A stretch of DNA of 15,789 nt from Bacteroidota bacterium (GTDB lineage: Bacteria; Bacteroidota; Bacteroidia; UKL13-3). Where the stretch lies: positions 1 through 15,789 of the forward strand of contig RDYC01000197.1 in the NCBI GenBank assembly GCA_004293295.1. The letters are read 5' to 3'. The notes beneath the pieces were generated by a model. It was not told where the DNA came from. It made no database searches and worked only from the letters and a program-made list of their open reading frames with translations. Positions within the stretch are counted from its first letter, which is position 1. Every line of letters starts with the position of its first letter. Shown here piece after piece: positions 1-7,185 of this stretch. Position numbers and translations under genes: made by a program.

Positions 1-1
1 T

Positions 2-784
2 ATCGTAATTTCAAAACCCTTGGAAATTAAAATCTTCGAAAAAGAAATCAATACGGTTTTACTAAAAGAAAAAAATGAAATGATGTTGGCTAACAAAAAA
101 CAAGTAGCTAATTATTTTCAATCGGATATAGATAAAAACAAAGCGCAAATTGATAGTTTAAAATCGGATATTCTTAAAAAAGAAAAAGAAGTAAACGATT
201 TATATTCGGTTTACATCACAGAAGCTGAGGGAACTGCTGGAACTAAAAAGTTAGGCAAAGGTCCGGTTTATAAAGAAAAACGTGAAAAACACGATGCTTC
301 TATGCAAGACTTAGCCACTTTAAAAGCTGCAAACCAAACAAAAATCACCGATTTAGAAGCCAAATCCAAAACCTTACAAGCCGATTTAGATAAAAAAGTC
401 ACCGAAACCCAACCTATTATTGAAGGATTCGACGGTTTAATGGCTCGAATTAATGCTTTGCATAAATTACCTTTCTTGCCATCGTTTTTCATTATGCTGT
501 TGTTTTTAGCGATTGAAACTTCACCAATTATCGCCAAATTATTATCACCCAAAAGTGAATACGATTTCAAACAAGAAGACAACGAAATGGGCATCAAAAA
601 TATGCTAGCTCAAAATCGTTACCAAAGCGAATTACAAAAGAAAACCGATGCCGAAATTTACGATAAGGTTTATGTCGACATCAAAGAAGATAAAGAACTG
701 TACAACTACAAAAAGAAAAGCGCATTAGAATTATTAAAACTCCAAGCTGATGGTTTTGTGGAGAAACAGAAGAAATCGATGTAG
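2..784 (+). CDS. DUF4407 domain-containing membrane protein (5' end missing)
   Basis: The reading frame is open to the left edge, so the TTG at 20 is an internal leucine codon, not a start; the true start lies outside the window. About 260 residues are visible. They form a long Lys/Glu/Asp/Gln-rich helical region with heptad-like character (about the first 140 residues). One hydrophobic segment follows (about residues 150-175 counted from the TTG, with the run FFIMLLFLAIETSPIIAKLL), then a charged C-terminal tail ending KKKSALELLKLQADGFVEKQ. This layout fits the C-terminal half of DUF4407, a family of integral membrane proteins common in Flavobacteria whose N-terminal half carries further membrane segments. 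Its molecular role is unknown. It ends 48 bases before a hairpin terminator and converges on the PH-domain gene. Family assignment is from recognition of sequence style; function is not inferred. Confidence 0.75.
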   Translation: MVISKPLEIKIFEKEINTVLLKEKNEMMLANKKQVANYFQSDIDKNKAQIDSLKSDILKKEKEVNDLYSVYITEAEGTAGTKKLGKGPVYKEKREKHDASMQDLATLKAANQTKITDLEAKSKTLQADLDKKVTETQPIIEGFDGLMARINALHKLPFLPSFFIMLLFLAIETSPIIAKLLSPKSEYDFKQEDNEMGIKNMLAQNRYQSELQKKTDAEIYDKVYVDIKEDKELYNYKKKSALELLKLQADGFVEKQKKSM

Positions 785-832
785 AATTTAACGACAAAGT
801 TCACTAAGAGTAACACTAGGAACACAAAGAAA

Positions 833-867
833 AACCCAACATTTTAAAAGTGTTGGGTTGCTTTTTT
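833..867. terminator. Bidirectional intrinsic terminator between convergent genes
   Basis: AACCCAACA (833-841) pairs perfectly with TGTTGGGTT (851-859), leaving a 9-base loop. On the + strand a C then six T follow (861-867). On the - strand the flanking A-run at 831-834 gives a shorter U-tract. It sits between the 3' ends of the DUF4407 gene (+) and the PH-domain gene (-), so it probably serves both. Confidence 0.85.
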
Positions 868-868
868 A

Positions 869-1576
869 TTATAGATATTTTAAAATATCGGATTTTAATC
901 GGTCGTATTCCCCTTGAAGGATTAATCCGTTGTCTAATAATTTCTTATAATTCTGAAGTTTCGCAAACAATTCGTCTTGCGTTAAATGCGCTAATCCTTT
1001 TTCTTCTGAAATTGGAGCTTCTACTTCCGTATCACGAATAACATCATTTGGAGTAGGCATTAACTCTGCAAAATGAGTTACTTCTTCCGCTTGAATTTCT
1101 TCTACAACTTCTTCTTGAACTGGCGATTCAATTGGAGCTTCTTGTTTAACTTCTTCTACAATTGGAGTTGCTGCTTTTGGATTTTTCAATAAATCCAATT
1201 GCTCTTTAGCGTAAGTGTATAATTTTCTTGCCTGATTTTTTGGTAAATAATCAACCGTTTGTGTTAAATCGGAATTAGTTGTAAAGGTAAAATCAGCACC
1301 TAAAATACCTTCTTTTACAAATGAACCTGAAATATCATCCCAATCGTAATCAATGAATTCCATTGATAATCCTAAGTTTTTAGGCTTACACAAAATGATA
1401 CGTTTGTTGGTTACTACAATACTGTCTGGAAAAATAGTTACCGCTGGTTTTTTTTGAACGGCAATGTAGCCTACTTCTTCGTTCGACATTAGAAGATTCT
1501 CTAATTTAGCCGTTATTTTCTCAATAGCTTTTGGATCTTGATCTTCGTTTAATATTTTTTTTAAGTTGTCTATCAT
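869..1576 (-). CDS. PH domain protein with C-terminal SHOCT domain
   Basis: A 235-residue soluble protein without signal peptide or membrane segment. Residues about 30-125 look like a bacterial PH-like domain (bPH_3 style): beta-rich, with the hallmark VVTNKRIILCKPK segment at 54-66, and a following YDWDDISG turn. Residues 135-190 are an acidic, Pro/Val/Glu-rich linker, probably disordered. Residues about 203-233 (DELFAKLQNYKKLLDNGLIL onward, ending SDILKYL) form a SHOCT domain, a short two-helix module typically found at protein ends and thought to mediate oligomerisation. The start is ATG at 1574-1576. A TAnnTTTG box (1608-1615, - strand) lies just upstream. It is last in a possible omp-yjbR-PH transcription unit, 43 bases after the YjbR gene. 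The exact biological role is unknown; membrane or stress association is only a guess from the family. Confidence 0.8.
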   Translation of the reverse strand: MIDNLKKILNEDQDPKAIEKITAKLENLLMSNEEVGYIAVQKKPAVTIFPDSIVVTNKRIILCKPKNLGLSMEFIDYDWDDISGSFVKEGILGADFTFTTNSDLTQTVDYLPKNQARKLYTYAKEQLDLLKNPKAATPIVEEVKQEAPIESPVQEEVVEEIQAEEVTHFAELMPTPNDVIRDTEVEAPISEEKGLAHLTQDELFAKLQNYKKLLDNGLILQGEYDRLKSDILKYL

Positions 1577-1607
1577 GATAGTTACTTTGAATTTTCTTTT
1601 AATATCA

Positions 1608-1615
1608 CAAAAGTA
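1608..1615 (-). promoter_or_regulatory. Possible -7 element (TACTTTTG) upstream of the PH-domain gene
   Basis: The - strand reads TACTTTTG, an exact match to the Bacteroidota -7 consensus TAnnTTTG, 31 bases before the ATG of the PH/SHOCT gene and overlapping the 3' flank of the YjbR gene. No TTTG-like -33 element occurs at 18-20 bases upstream, so this is a weak candidate for an internal promoter. Confidence 0.35.
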
Positions 1616-1619
1616 ATGC

Positions 1620-1991
1620 CTAATTTTCTAATTCTTGAATTTCTTGTTGGACTTTTTTCGTTAAACTTTTGAAAACAAGTTCGTAAGAATGATTAATCAA
1701 TTCGCACATCATTTTATCGGAAACATCACCGTGAAAACGAACGGTATTCCAATGCACTTTACTCATATGATAACCTGGTTCAATAGCTTCATATTCCGCT
1801 CGAAGTTCCAAAGCCCGTTCAGGATCACACTTTAAATTTAACGATGGTGTCCCTTTTTCCCATTCGGTTAACGACGTTAAACAAAACATTTTTCCACCCA
1901 CTTTAAACACCAAAGTATCGGGACCAAAAGGCAATGTTTCTTCAGTCCCTTTTTTACTTAAGCAGATTTCCCTCAATAATTCAATATGCAT
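1620..1991 (-). CDS. MmcQ/YjbR family protein
   Basis: A 123-residue cytoplasmic protein of the full length usual for the YjbR/MmcQ family (CyaY-like fold). Visible hallmarks are the N-terminal CLSKKGTEETLPFGPDTLVF segment (residues 10-29), KVGGKMFCL just after it, the central SLNLKCDPERALELR segment, and the signature PGYHMSKVHWNTVRF with an acidic helix after it. The family is widespread, and proposed to bind DNA mainly on structural grounds; no pathway is established. The ATG (1989-1991) immediately follows the stop codon of the outer-membrane protein gene with no intervening base, so translation may be coupled. Base composition falls from roughly 40% G+C in its 5' half to well below that in its 3' half. 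Confidence 0.88.
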   Translation of the reverse strand: MHIELLREICLSKKGTEETLPFGPDTLVFKVGGKMFCLTSLTEWEKGTPSLNLKCDPERALELRAEYEAIEPGYHMSKVHWNTVRFHGDVSDKMMCELINHSYELVFKSLTKKVQQEIQELEN

Positions 1992-2606
1992 TTATAAAAA
2001 TTTATACCCAATGGTTAACTGAACCATTCGTGATTTTGTGCTGTAATCTAATTGAGTACCTGTAGTGGACACCACCTTTTTACCCATATTTCCAATGCTC
2101 CCATCATAGCGCAAATCCAACACAATTTTACCCAAATCAACACCAATACCCGCTTGTAAGCCTACTGTTGATGAATTGAAATTACTTTTTTTAAAGTTTG
2201 CATCTTTTAGACTTGCAGTGCCACTTTGGCTTGCTTGCAACAAAAACTGAAAATTAGGTCCAATATAGGCTCTAAAGGCTGTTAGTTTTACGCCTATTAA
2301 CACCGGCACATCTAAATATGAAAAGGTATTGGTAATGGTTAATTTACTAGAATCATCCTTAAAAACTCCCCTTCGCTGGGTAAACACCAATTCAGGTCCG
2401 GCATAAAAAGAGAATATCTTCACCCTACTAAATACTCCGGCTACAAAACTTCCGGTGGTGGTGGGTGAGCTAAAGTTTGGGGTTTTGGTTAATTGCCCTT
2501 GATTTATTCCAACCTTAGCGCCTAATGTGAATATATCCAATTGGGCATGGCTTTGTGTGGCAAATGCCAACAACAATAAGCAGAGCACTCTTTTTATTTT
2601 AGTCAT
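1992..2606 (-). CDS. Small outer-membrane beta-barrel protein (porin family, OMP_b-brl_2 type)
   Basis: I place the start at ATG 2604-2606 rather than the TTG two codons upstream; this gives 204 residues. The N-terminus is a clear Sec signal peptide (KIKR, then a Leu-rich core LCLLLLAF, then QSHAQ with probable cleavage near residue 21). The mature part alternates hydrophobic and polar residues in strands, with the recurring pattern FYAGPELVF, LGAKVGINQG, LQAGIGVDLG and a C-terminal strand VQLTIGYKFL, as in PF13568-type eight-stranded barrels of Bacteroidota. It would sit in the outer membrane; ligand or role cannot be told. A strong terminator separates it from the M49 gene upstream, so it needs its own promoter; its stop abuts the YjbR start. 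Confidence 0.85.
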   Translation of the reverse strand: MTKIKRVLCLLLLAFATQSHAQLDIFTLGAKVGINQGQLTKTPNFSSPTTTGSFVAGVFSRVKIFSFYAGPELVFTQRRGVFKDDSSKLTITNTFSYLDVPVLIGVKLTAFRAYIGPNFQFLLQASQSGTASLKDANFKKSNFNSSTVGLQAGIGVDLGKIVLDLRYDGSIGNMGKKVVSTTGTQLDYSTKSRMVQLTIGYKFL

Positions 2607-2618
2607 AGTCAAAAATAA

Positions 2619-2650
2619 AAAAACACCCGCAATAAATTGCAGGTGTTTTT
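2619..2650 (-). terminator. Intrinsic terminator downstream of the M49 peptidase gene
   Basis: A hairpin with outer stem AAAAACACC (2619-2627) / GGTGTTTTT (2642-2650), one C-A mismatch, inner stem GCAA/TTGC and a four-base loop (2633-2636). Read on the - strand it is followed by an almost unbroken U-tract (2611-2620), so it terminates the M49 transcript 17 bases after the stop codon. The + strand also ends in T's but no + strand gene needs it. Confidence 0.88.
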
Positions 2651-2666
2651 CAACATGTATGTTTTC

Positions 2667-4730
2667 TTAGTTTTTAACAGGTAAAAAGCCGTATTTTTTG
2701 CCTAATTCAATTTGGTTCAACAAAAAGTTATTCGGGTACTCCACTTTTACATCCACTATCTTATCACCCTCCATAACGGGCACTAATGTTGGCTGTATAA
2801 ATCCCTTGTAAGGGGCTACATTTAATTTTTCGAAACGATCACGCACTTCTTTTAACAATACTTGATCAACTTTTACCCCATACCCCTCAACAAGGGCTGT
2901 TGCAGCTTTGTAATCACCTTCTGATTTGATGCGCTGAATTTCACGCAATAAATCACCAAATAACTTTCTCAATTTATCGTAGTCGTTTACTTTTATAAAC
3001 GTTTTTCCATCTCTTTTCACCCACTCAATCACATTCTCAGCTTTTCCTTTTTCGTAAGCCCAAGCGGCTACCAACTGGCGATTACGCATATGTGCTTCCT
3101 CCAAATTTTCGCCCAATTGAATGCGTGTTAGTTGTACAATCAATCCATTGCGTATATAACCATCATACTCGCATTTACCCACTTCCAAACTTGGCATTAC
3201 ACCCATATCAACCAACTTCTTGTCGTAAACGTAATACAACGCAACCAAGTCGGCACGGGCTTCTTCTAATGTACTGGCATAATTTTTTAATGTTTGGTCA
3301 GGGTCTCCAACACCTTTATTTATCTGACCTGAAGCGTGGCCAATTACTTCATGCATATCCGTGTGTAAATCTCCGGCAAGTGCCCCATATTTTTTATTCC
3401 TTTCCACTTCTTCATCGGAGTAGGCAAACTCTTTCATTACAGGACTTTTTGCGCCAACAATATTGTAGGAGTGCACAATATTACCCAATGATACTGATTT
3501 GGAACCATGCTCTTGGCGTATCCAATTGGCGTTGGGGAGGTTGATTCCGATTGGCGTTGATTGCGCACTGGCGCCTGACTCTTGTATTACAGTAATTACT
3601 TTTGCCGTAATGCCTTTTACTTGCTTTTTCTTGTGCTCAGGCATCAATGGTGAATTGTCTTCAAACCATTGTGCTTCTTTGGCAATTGCTGCAATGCGTT
3701 TAGTGGCTTCCAAATCTTTCAACGAAACCACCGACTCAAAACTTGCTCTTTTTCCAATAGCATCCTCATACACTTCAATAAATCCATTTACCACATCTAA
3801 ACGACTTTCGGTATCGTTAACCCAAGCAATATTATACTCATCCCATATTTTCAAATCACCTGTTTTGTAGTACTCAATTAACAATTGTAATGCCTTTTTT
3901 TGTTTTTCATTCTCGGCCACTGTAACTGCTTTTTCTAACCAACCAACTATTTTTTCTATTGAAGCGGAATACATACCCCCAACTTTCCATACTTGCTCAA
4001 TAATTTTACCATCAACCTTTACCATTTTGCTGTTCAGCCCCCACGAAATGGGTTTCGGATCATCCTTTTTTATTCTGGCCTCATAGTATGCTTCAACCTC
4101 TTTTTGGCTAACACCCTCATAAAAGTTATTTGCCGATTCTTTCACATTATCAATACCTGAGGCTAGGTTCACTTTTTTGGCATCAACGTTTGCATCAAAC
4201 ATGATGGGTTTAATCATCGCTAAAAACTCCTCAACCGATTTGCCCGCCAAAGGAAGTTTGTCGGCATCAGCTTGTTTTACCAATCCGGCAAAAAATTCAA
4301 AACTGCACTCAGGCACAAATTTGATACTTGAGTAATGGTGATGAATGCCATTTGAAAAGAAAAAGCGTTTGGCATACTCTTCAAACCTTTGCCATTCTTG
4401 CTCATTTTTATCTTTAACATCACTAGTAAATATGGCTTCAATAGTTTTACGCACCAATAAATTGTTTTTGTTGTTTTGGTCGTAAATAATATCGCGGCCA
4501 CAATTGGCCGCTTCGTACAAATAATAAGCCAACTCTTTCTGTTTTGGAGTTAGCTCGTTAAATCCGGGGATTTGATACCTTAGCACTTGTAAGTCTGCAA
4601 ACCGGTCACACTCTACTTCAAAATTTGAAGACTCACTTCCAGTCTCTGACTTTCCCTGATCACTCTTACACCCATGCATCAATACACTTGCTCCAACGGC
4701 TGATACCATCATTATTGTTTTTAATTTCAT
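2667..4730 (-). CDS. M49 (dipeptidyl-peptidase III family) zinc peptidase, lipoprotein
   Basis: A 687-residue protein. Residues 1-21 are a lipoprotein signal peptide ending in the lipobox LMHGC (Cys21), followed by a Ser/Glu/Gly-rich tether, so it is predicted to be lipid-anchored in the envelope. The zinc motif of peptidase family M49, HEXXGH, is at 460-465 (HEVIGH: ligands H460 and H465, catalytic E461). The second motif, EEXR(K)AE(D), is at 489-494 (EEARAD; E490 the third ligand). Family members cleave dipeptides from the N-terminus of short peptides. Length is as expected for bacterial members, which databases sometimes mislabel 'dihydrofolate reductase'; nothing here supports that. It is monocistronic: closed by the 2619-2650 terminator and divergent from the TIGR02757 gene across 112 bases. 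Substrate specificity is not predictable; nutritional peptide use in the periplasm is an inference. Confidence 0.92.
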   Translation of the reverse strand: MKLKTIMMVSAVGASVLMHGCKSDQGKSETGSESSNFEVECDRFADLQVLRYQIPGFNELTPKQKELAYYLYEAANCGRDIIYDQNNKNNLLVRKTIEAIFTSDVKDKNEQEWQRFEEYAKRFFFSNGIHHHYSSIKFVPECSFEFFAGLVKQADADKLPLAGKSVEEFLAMIKPIMFDANVDAKKVNLASGIDNVKESANNFYEGVSQKEVEAYYEARIKKDDPKPISWGLNSKMVKVDGKIIEQVWKVGGMYSASIEKIVGWLEKAVTVAENEKQKKALQLLIEYYKTGDLKIWDEYNIAWVNDTESRLDVVNGFIEVYEDAIGKRASFESVVSLKDLEATKRIAAIAKEAQWFEDNSPLMPEHKKKQVKGITAKVITVIQESGASAQSTPIGINLPNANWIRQEHGSKSVSLGNIVHSYNIVGAKSPVMKEFAYSDEEVERNKKYGALAGDLHTDMHEVIGHASGQINKGVGDPDQTLKNYASTLEEARADLVALYYVYDKKLVDMGVMPSLEVGKCEYDGYIRNGLIVQLTRIQLGENLEEAHMRNRQLVAAWAYEKGKAENVIEWVKRDGKTFIKVNDYDKLRKLFGDLLREIQRIKSEGDYKAATALVEGYGVKVDQVLLKEVRDRFEKLNVAPYKGFIQPTLVPVMEGDKIVDVKVEYPNNFLLNQIELGKKYGFLPVKN

Positions 4731-4842
4731 GATTATTAATAATTAAATTACCGATTGGCAAACTACGTACTTCATTACTTAAAAACAACAACGATTACAT
4801 CAATGGATTTTCCGCAAATATGTTTAGTATTGAGCTAACATT

Positions 4843-5616
4843 ATGATAGACCGCTCAATAGCTTTATTGCTCAATAAAAAGGTAAAACAATACAATACTC
4901 ATACATTTATTGCTAACGACCCTATTGTAATACCTCATCAGTTTAACGAACTACAAAACATAGAAATAATGGGCTTTTTTGCTGCAACTTTTGCTTGGGG
5001 GCAACGATTAACCATTATTAACAAGTGTAATGAACTGATTAAACGCATGGGAGGAAATCCTTATGATTTTATCATGAACCATAACGATCAGGATTTAAAA
5101 CGTTTGGAGGGCTTTAAGCACCGCACTTTTAATGATACTGACTTATTATACTTCGTTCATTTTTTTAACTCCTGGTACAATAAGCATAAATCATTGGAAG
5201 GTGCATTTAGTGAGGGGATGAATAAAAAAGATGAAAACATTGAAGGTGGGCTAAATCATTTTAGGGCATTATTTTTCAGTTTGCCAGATGCGCCCCCGCG
5301 CACCTATAAACATGTGGCATCTCCTCTTCAAAAATCAGCTTGCAAACGTATAAACATGTTTTTACGCTGGATGGTGCGAAACGATAAGCAGGGCGTAGAC
5401 TTTGGCCTTTGGAAAAAAATAAGCCCTTCGCAATTAATTTGTCCACTTGATTTGCATGTGCAACGTGTTGCACTTAAGCTAGGCTTATTAACCAGGGAAC
5501 AAAGTGATTGGCAAGCGGCTGTTGAATTAACCAATGCCCTGAAACAATTAGATAAAAATGACCCTGTTAAATACGACTTCGCCTTGTTTGGGCTAGGTAT
5601 TATGGACAAATTCTAA
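4843..5616 (+). CDS. TIGR02757 family protein (DUF2400)
   Basis: A 257-residue soluble protein, full length for the family. Family features visible are the N-terminal KVKQYNTHTFIANDPIVIPH, the segment EIMGFFAATFAWGQR (41-55), the helix GGNPYDFIMNH (70-80), HRTFNDTDLLYF (93-104), CKRINMFLRWMVR (167-179), and PLDLHVQRVALKLGLL (201-216) ending in YDFALFGLG. The family is conserved in Bacteroidota and a few other phyla and has no established function. The C-terminal third resembles the HhH-GPD (endonuclease III-like) core: a Lys in a helix followed by a PLDLHVQRV stretch comparable to the catalytic VDTHxxRV of Nth, suggesting a DNA-repair-like fold (inference). The ATG at 4843 follows a 112-base divergent region. 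A weak TATGTTTA box (4819-4826) lies upstream. The M61 gene follows after 50 bases. Confidence 0.88.
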   Translation: MIDRSIALLLNKKVKQYNTHTFIANDPIVIPHQFNELQNIEIMGFFAATFAWGQRLTIINKCNELIKRMGGNPYDFIMNHNDQDLKRLEGFKHRTFNDTDLLYFVHFFNSWYNKHKSLEGAFSEGMNKKDENIEGGLNHFRALFFSLPDAPPRTYKHVASPLQKSACKRINMFLRWMVRNDKQGVDFGLWKKISPSQLICPLDLHVQRVALKLGLLTREQSDWQAAVELTNALKQLDKNDPVKYDFALFGLGIMDKF

Positions 5617-5666
5617 ACATTAATTTTTTCTTGTAACTATGTACCGTTTTTCACCTATCATCACTT

Positions 5667-7127
5667 ATGCATTATCACATTTCAATAGCTGACGTTGAAC
5701 AGCATTTTATTCAACTAACTTATACCATTTCACACCTGCATCAAGATAGTATTAATTTGCAACTACCTGCTTGGAGACCGGGAAGGTACGAGTTACAGAA
5801 CTTTGCGAAAAACGTACGCCTTTTTGAAATTACTGACGGCAGTGGTAATCCTGTTTATTACCGCAAAATAACTAAGGATCGTTGGCAGGTAAATACAAAA
5901 GGACTCAAAACCATTTATGTTAGTTACCAGTACTATGCGCATCAGCCGGATGCCGGTGCATGTGAAGTAAATGAGCATTATTTATATATTAATCCGGTAC
6001 ATTGTTGCATGTATGTTGAAGGAAGAATGGACGAACCCTACACCCTTTCATTTGAGTTGCCTGAAGATTATCGGATTGCCTCACAAATGGAGCAAACTGG
6101 CATGCATCAACTCTCAGCACCCAATTTTGATTACTTGGTTGATTCTCCCCTATTTGCCAGCAATTGTTTAGAACATCACCAATTTAACGTAGCGGAAACT
6201 ACTATACATATTTGGTTTCAAGGCTCACATACATTTGATGTTAATCGGCTAATGGATGATACTAAGGCTTATGCATTGGCACAAATCCGCGTTTTTGGAG
6301 ATTTGCCTTGTAAGGATTACCACTTTTTGTATTTGATGCATGATATGCCTGCCAGGCATGGTGTTGAACATTTGGATAGTACGGTTATCTCACTGGGACA
6401 ACTGGCTGACCAAACCCATGAAGAATTTTATCAGGATGTGTTGGCCATTAGCTCGCACGAGTTATTTCACCTTTGGAATATTAAACGTATACGACCGGAG
6501 GAAATGCTGCCGTATGATTTTACTAAAGAAAATTACAGCACCTTAGGTTATGTTTACGAGGGGGTAACTACCTATTATGGCGATTTAATGTTGCTGCAAA
6601 GTGGTGTATGGAGTTGGGAACAATATGCTGCAAGTTTTAGCAGTGATTTAAAAAGGCATATAGATAACCCCGGACGATTCAATTACTCGGTGGCAGCATC
6701 GAGCTGGGATACCTGGTTAGATGGTTATGTTCAAGGAGTGAGTGGAAGAAAAGTTTCCATTTACATTGAGGGAATGATAGCCGCTGCTATTGCTGATATT
6801 ACCATCATATCAAACAGCAACGGTAAATATAGTTTGCATAACGTGATGCAGGATTTGTACCAAAAATATTACAAACATGGCCGAGGTTATTCTGAAGTTA
6901 TTTATCGTGAATTGCTTGAATATTACAGTGGGGTTTCTTTTAACCGATACTTTGAGGATTTTATTTGGGGAAAAGGTAAGCTGTTAAGTGGTTTAGAAGA
7001 AGCACTTCTACTAGTTGGGTGCGTGCTAAATACCAATAAACACGGTTATTTAATATTGGAGAAACGAACTAAATTGAGTGAAGTAGAACAACTTGCATTT
7101 AACAAATGGACAACTTTACAGAATTAG
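5667..7127 (+). CDS. M61 family metallopeptidase (glycyl aminopeptidase-like), no PDZ domain
   Basis: A 486-residue protein. The first ~170 residues are the beta-rich N-terminal domain of M61 (LPAWRPGRYELQNFAKNVRL at 33-52 is the family hallmark). The catalytic domain has GVEHLDSTV (232-240), the zinc motif HELFH (H264, E265, H268) and the downstream ligand Glu298 in YVYEGVTTYYGD. Further family blocks are SWDTWLDGY, VSIYIEGMIAAA and GRGYSEV. M61 enzymes such as glycyl aminopeptidase usually run to 550-620 residues and end in a PDZ domain; this one stops shortly after the catalytic domain, and the 58 bases before the next gene leave no room for one. No signal peptide is visible, so it is probably cytoplasmic. 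It probably shares a transcript with the TIGR02757 gene (50 bases upstream). Confidence 0.9.
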   Translation: MHYHISIADVEQHFIQLTYTISHLHQDSINLQLPAWRPGRYELQNFAKNVRLFEITDGSGNPVYYRKITKDRWQVNTKGLKTIYVSYQYYAHQPDAGACEVNEHYLYINPVHCCMYVEGRMDEPYTLSFELPEDYRIASQMEQTGMHQLSAPNFDYLVDSPLFASNCLEHHQFNVAETTIHIWFQGSHTFDVNRLMDDTKAYALAQIRVFGDLPCKDYHFLYLMHDMPARHGVEHLDSTVISLGQLADQTHEEFYQDVLAISSHELFHLWNIKRIRPEEMLPYDFTKENYSTLGYVYEGVTTYYGDLMLLQSGVWSWEQYAASFSSDLKRHIDNPGRFNYSVAASSWDTWLDGYVQGVSGRKVSIYIEGMIAAAIADITIISNSNGKYSLHNVMQDLYQKYYKHGRGYSEVIYRELLEYYSGVSFNRYFEDFIWGKGKLLSGLEEALLLVGCVLNTNKHGYLILEKRTKLSEVEQLAFNKWTTLQN

Positions 7128-7150
7128 GCTGTTTAGGTTAAAAAAAAATG

Positions 7151-7158
7151 TACTTTTG
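7151..7158 (+). promoter_or_regulatory. Possible -7 element (TACTTTTG) of the Crp/Fnr gene
   Basis: TACTTTTG matches the Bacteroidota -7 consensus TAnnTTTG exactly and lies 27 bases before the ATG, a sensible leader length. The expected TTTG at about 19 bases upstream is absent (the sequence there is GCTG), so the promoter may depend on an activator or be weak. Confidence 0.45.
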
Positions 7159-7185
7159 AACAAAACACAAAATTGATCGGCAAGT

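Noticed and set aside
20..22. TTG as start codon of the DUF4407 gene
   Set aside because: The frame stays open to base 2 and reads sensible protein (IVISKPLE), so the gene begins outside the window.
3092..3870. Two overlapping + strand open frames opposite the M49 gene
   Set aside because: Their translations show no domain features and they lie wholly antisense to a well-supported peptidase gene.
4731..4842. Divergent promoters between the M49 and TIGR02757 genes
   Set aside because: A - strand TTTG at 4762-4759 and a + strand TATGTTTA at 4819 are present, but neither has a matching partner element at proper spacing; promoters must be here yet cannot be placed.
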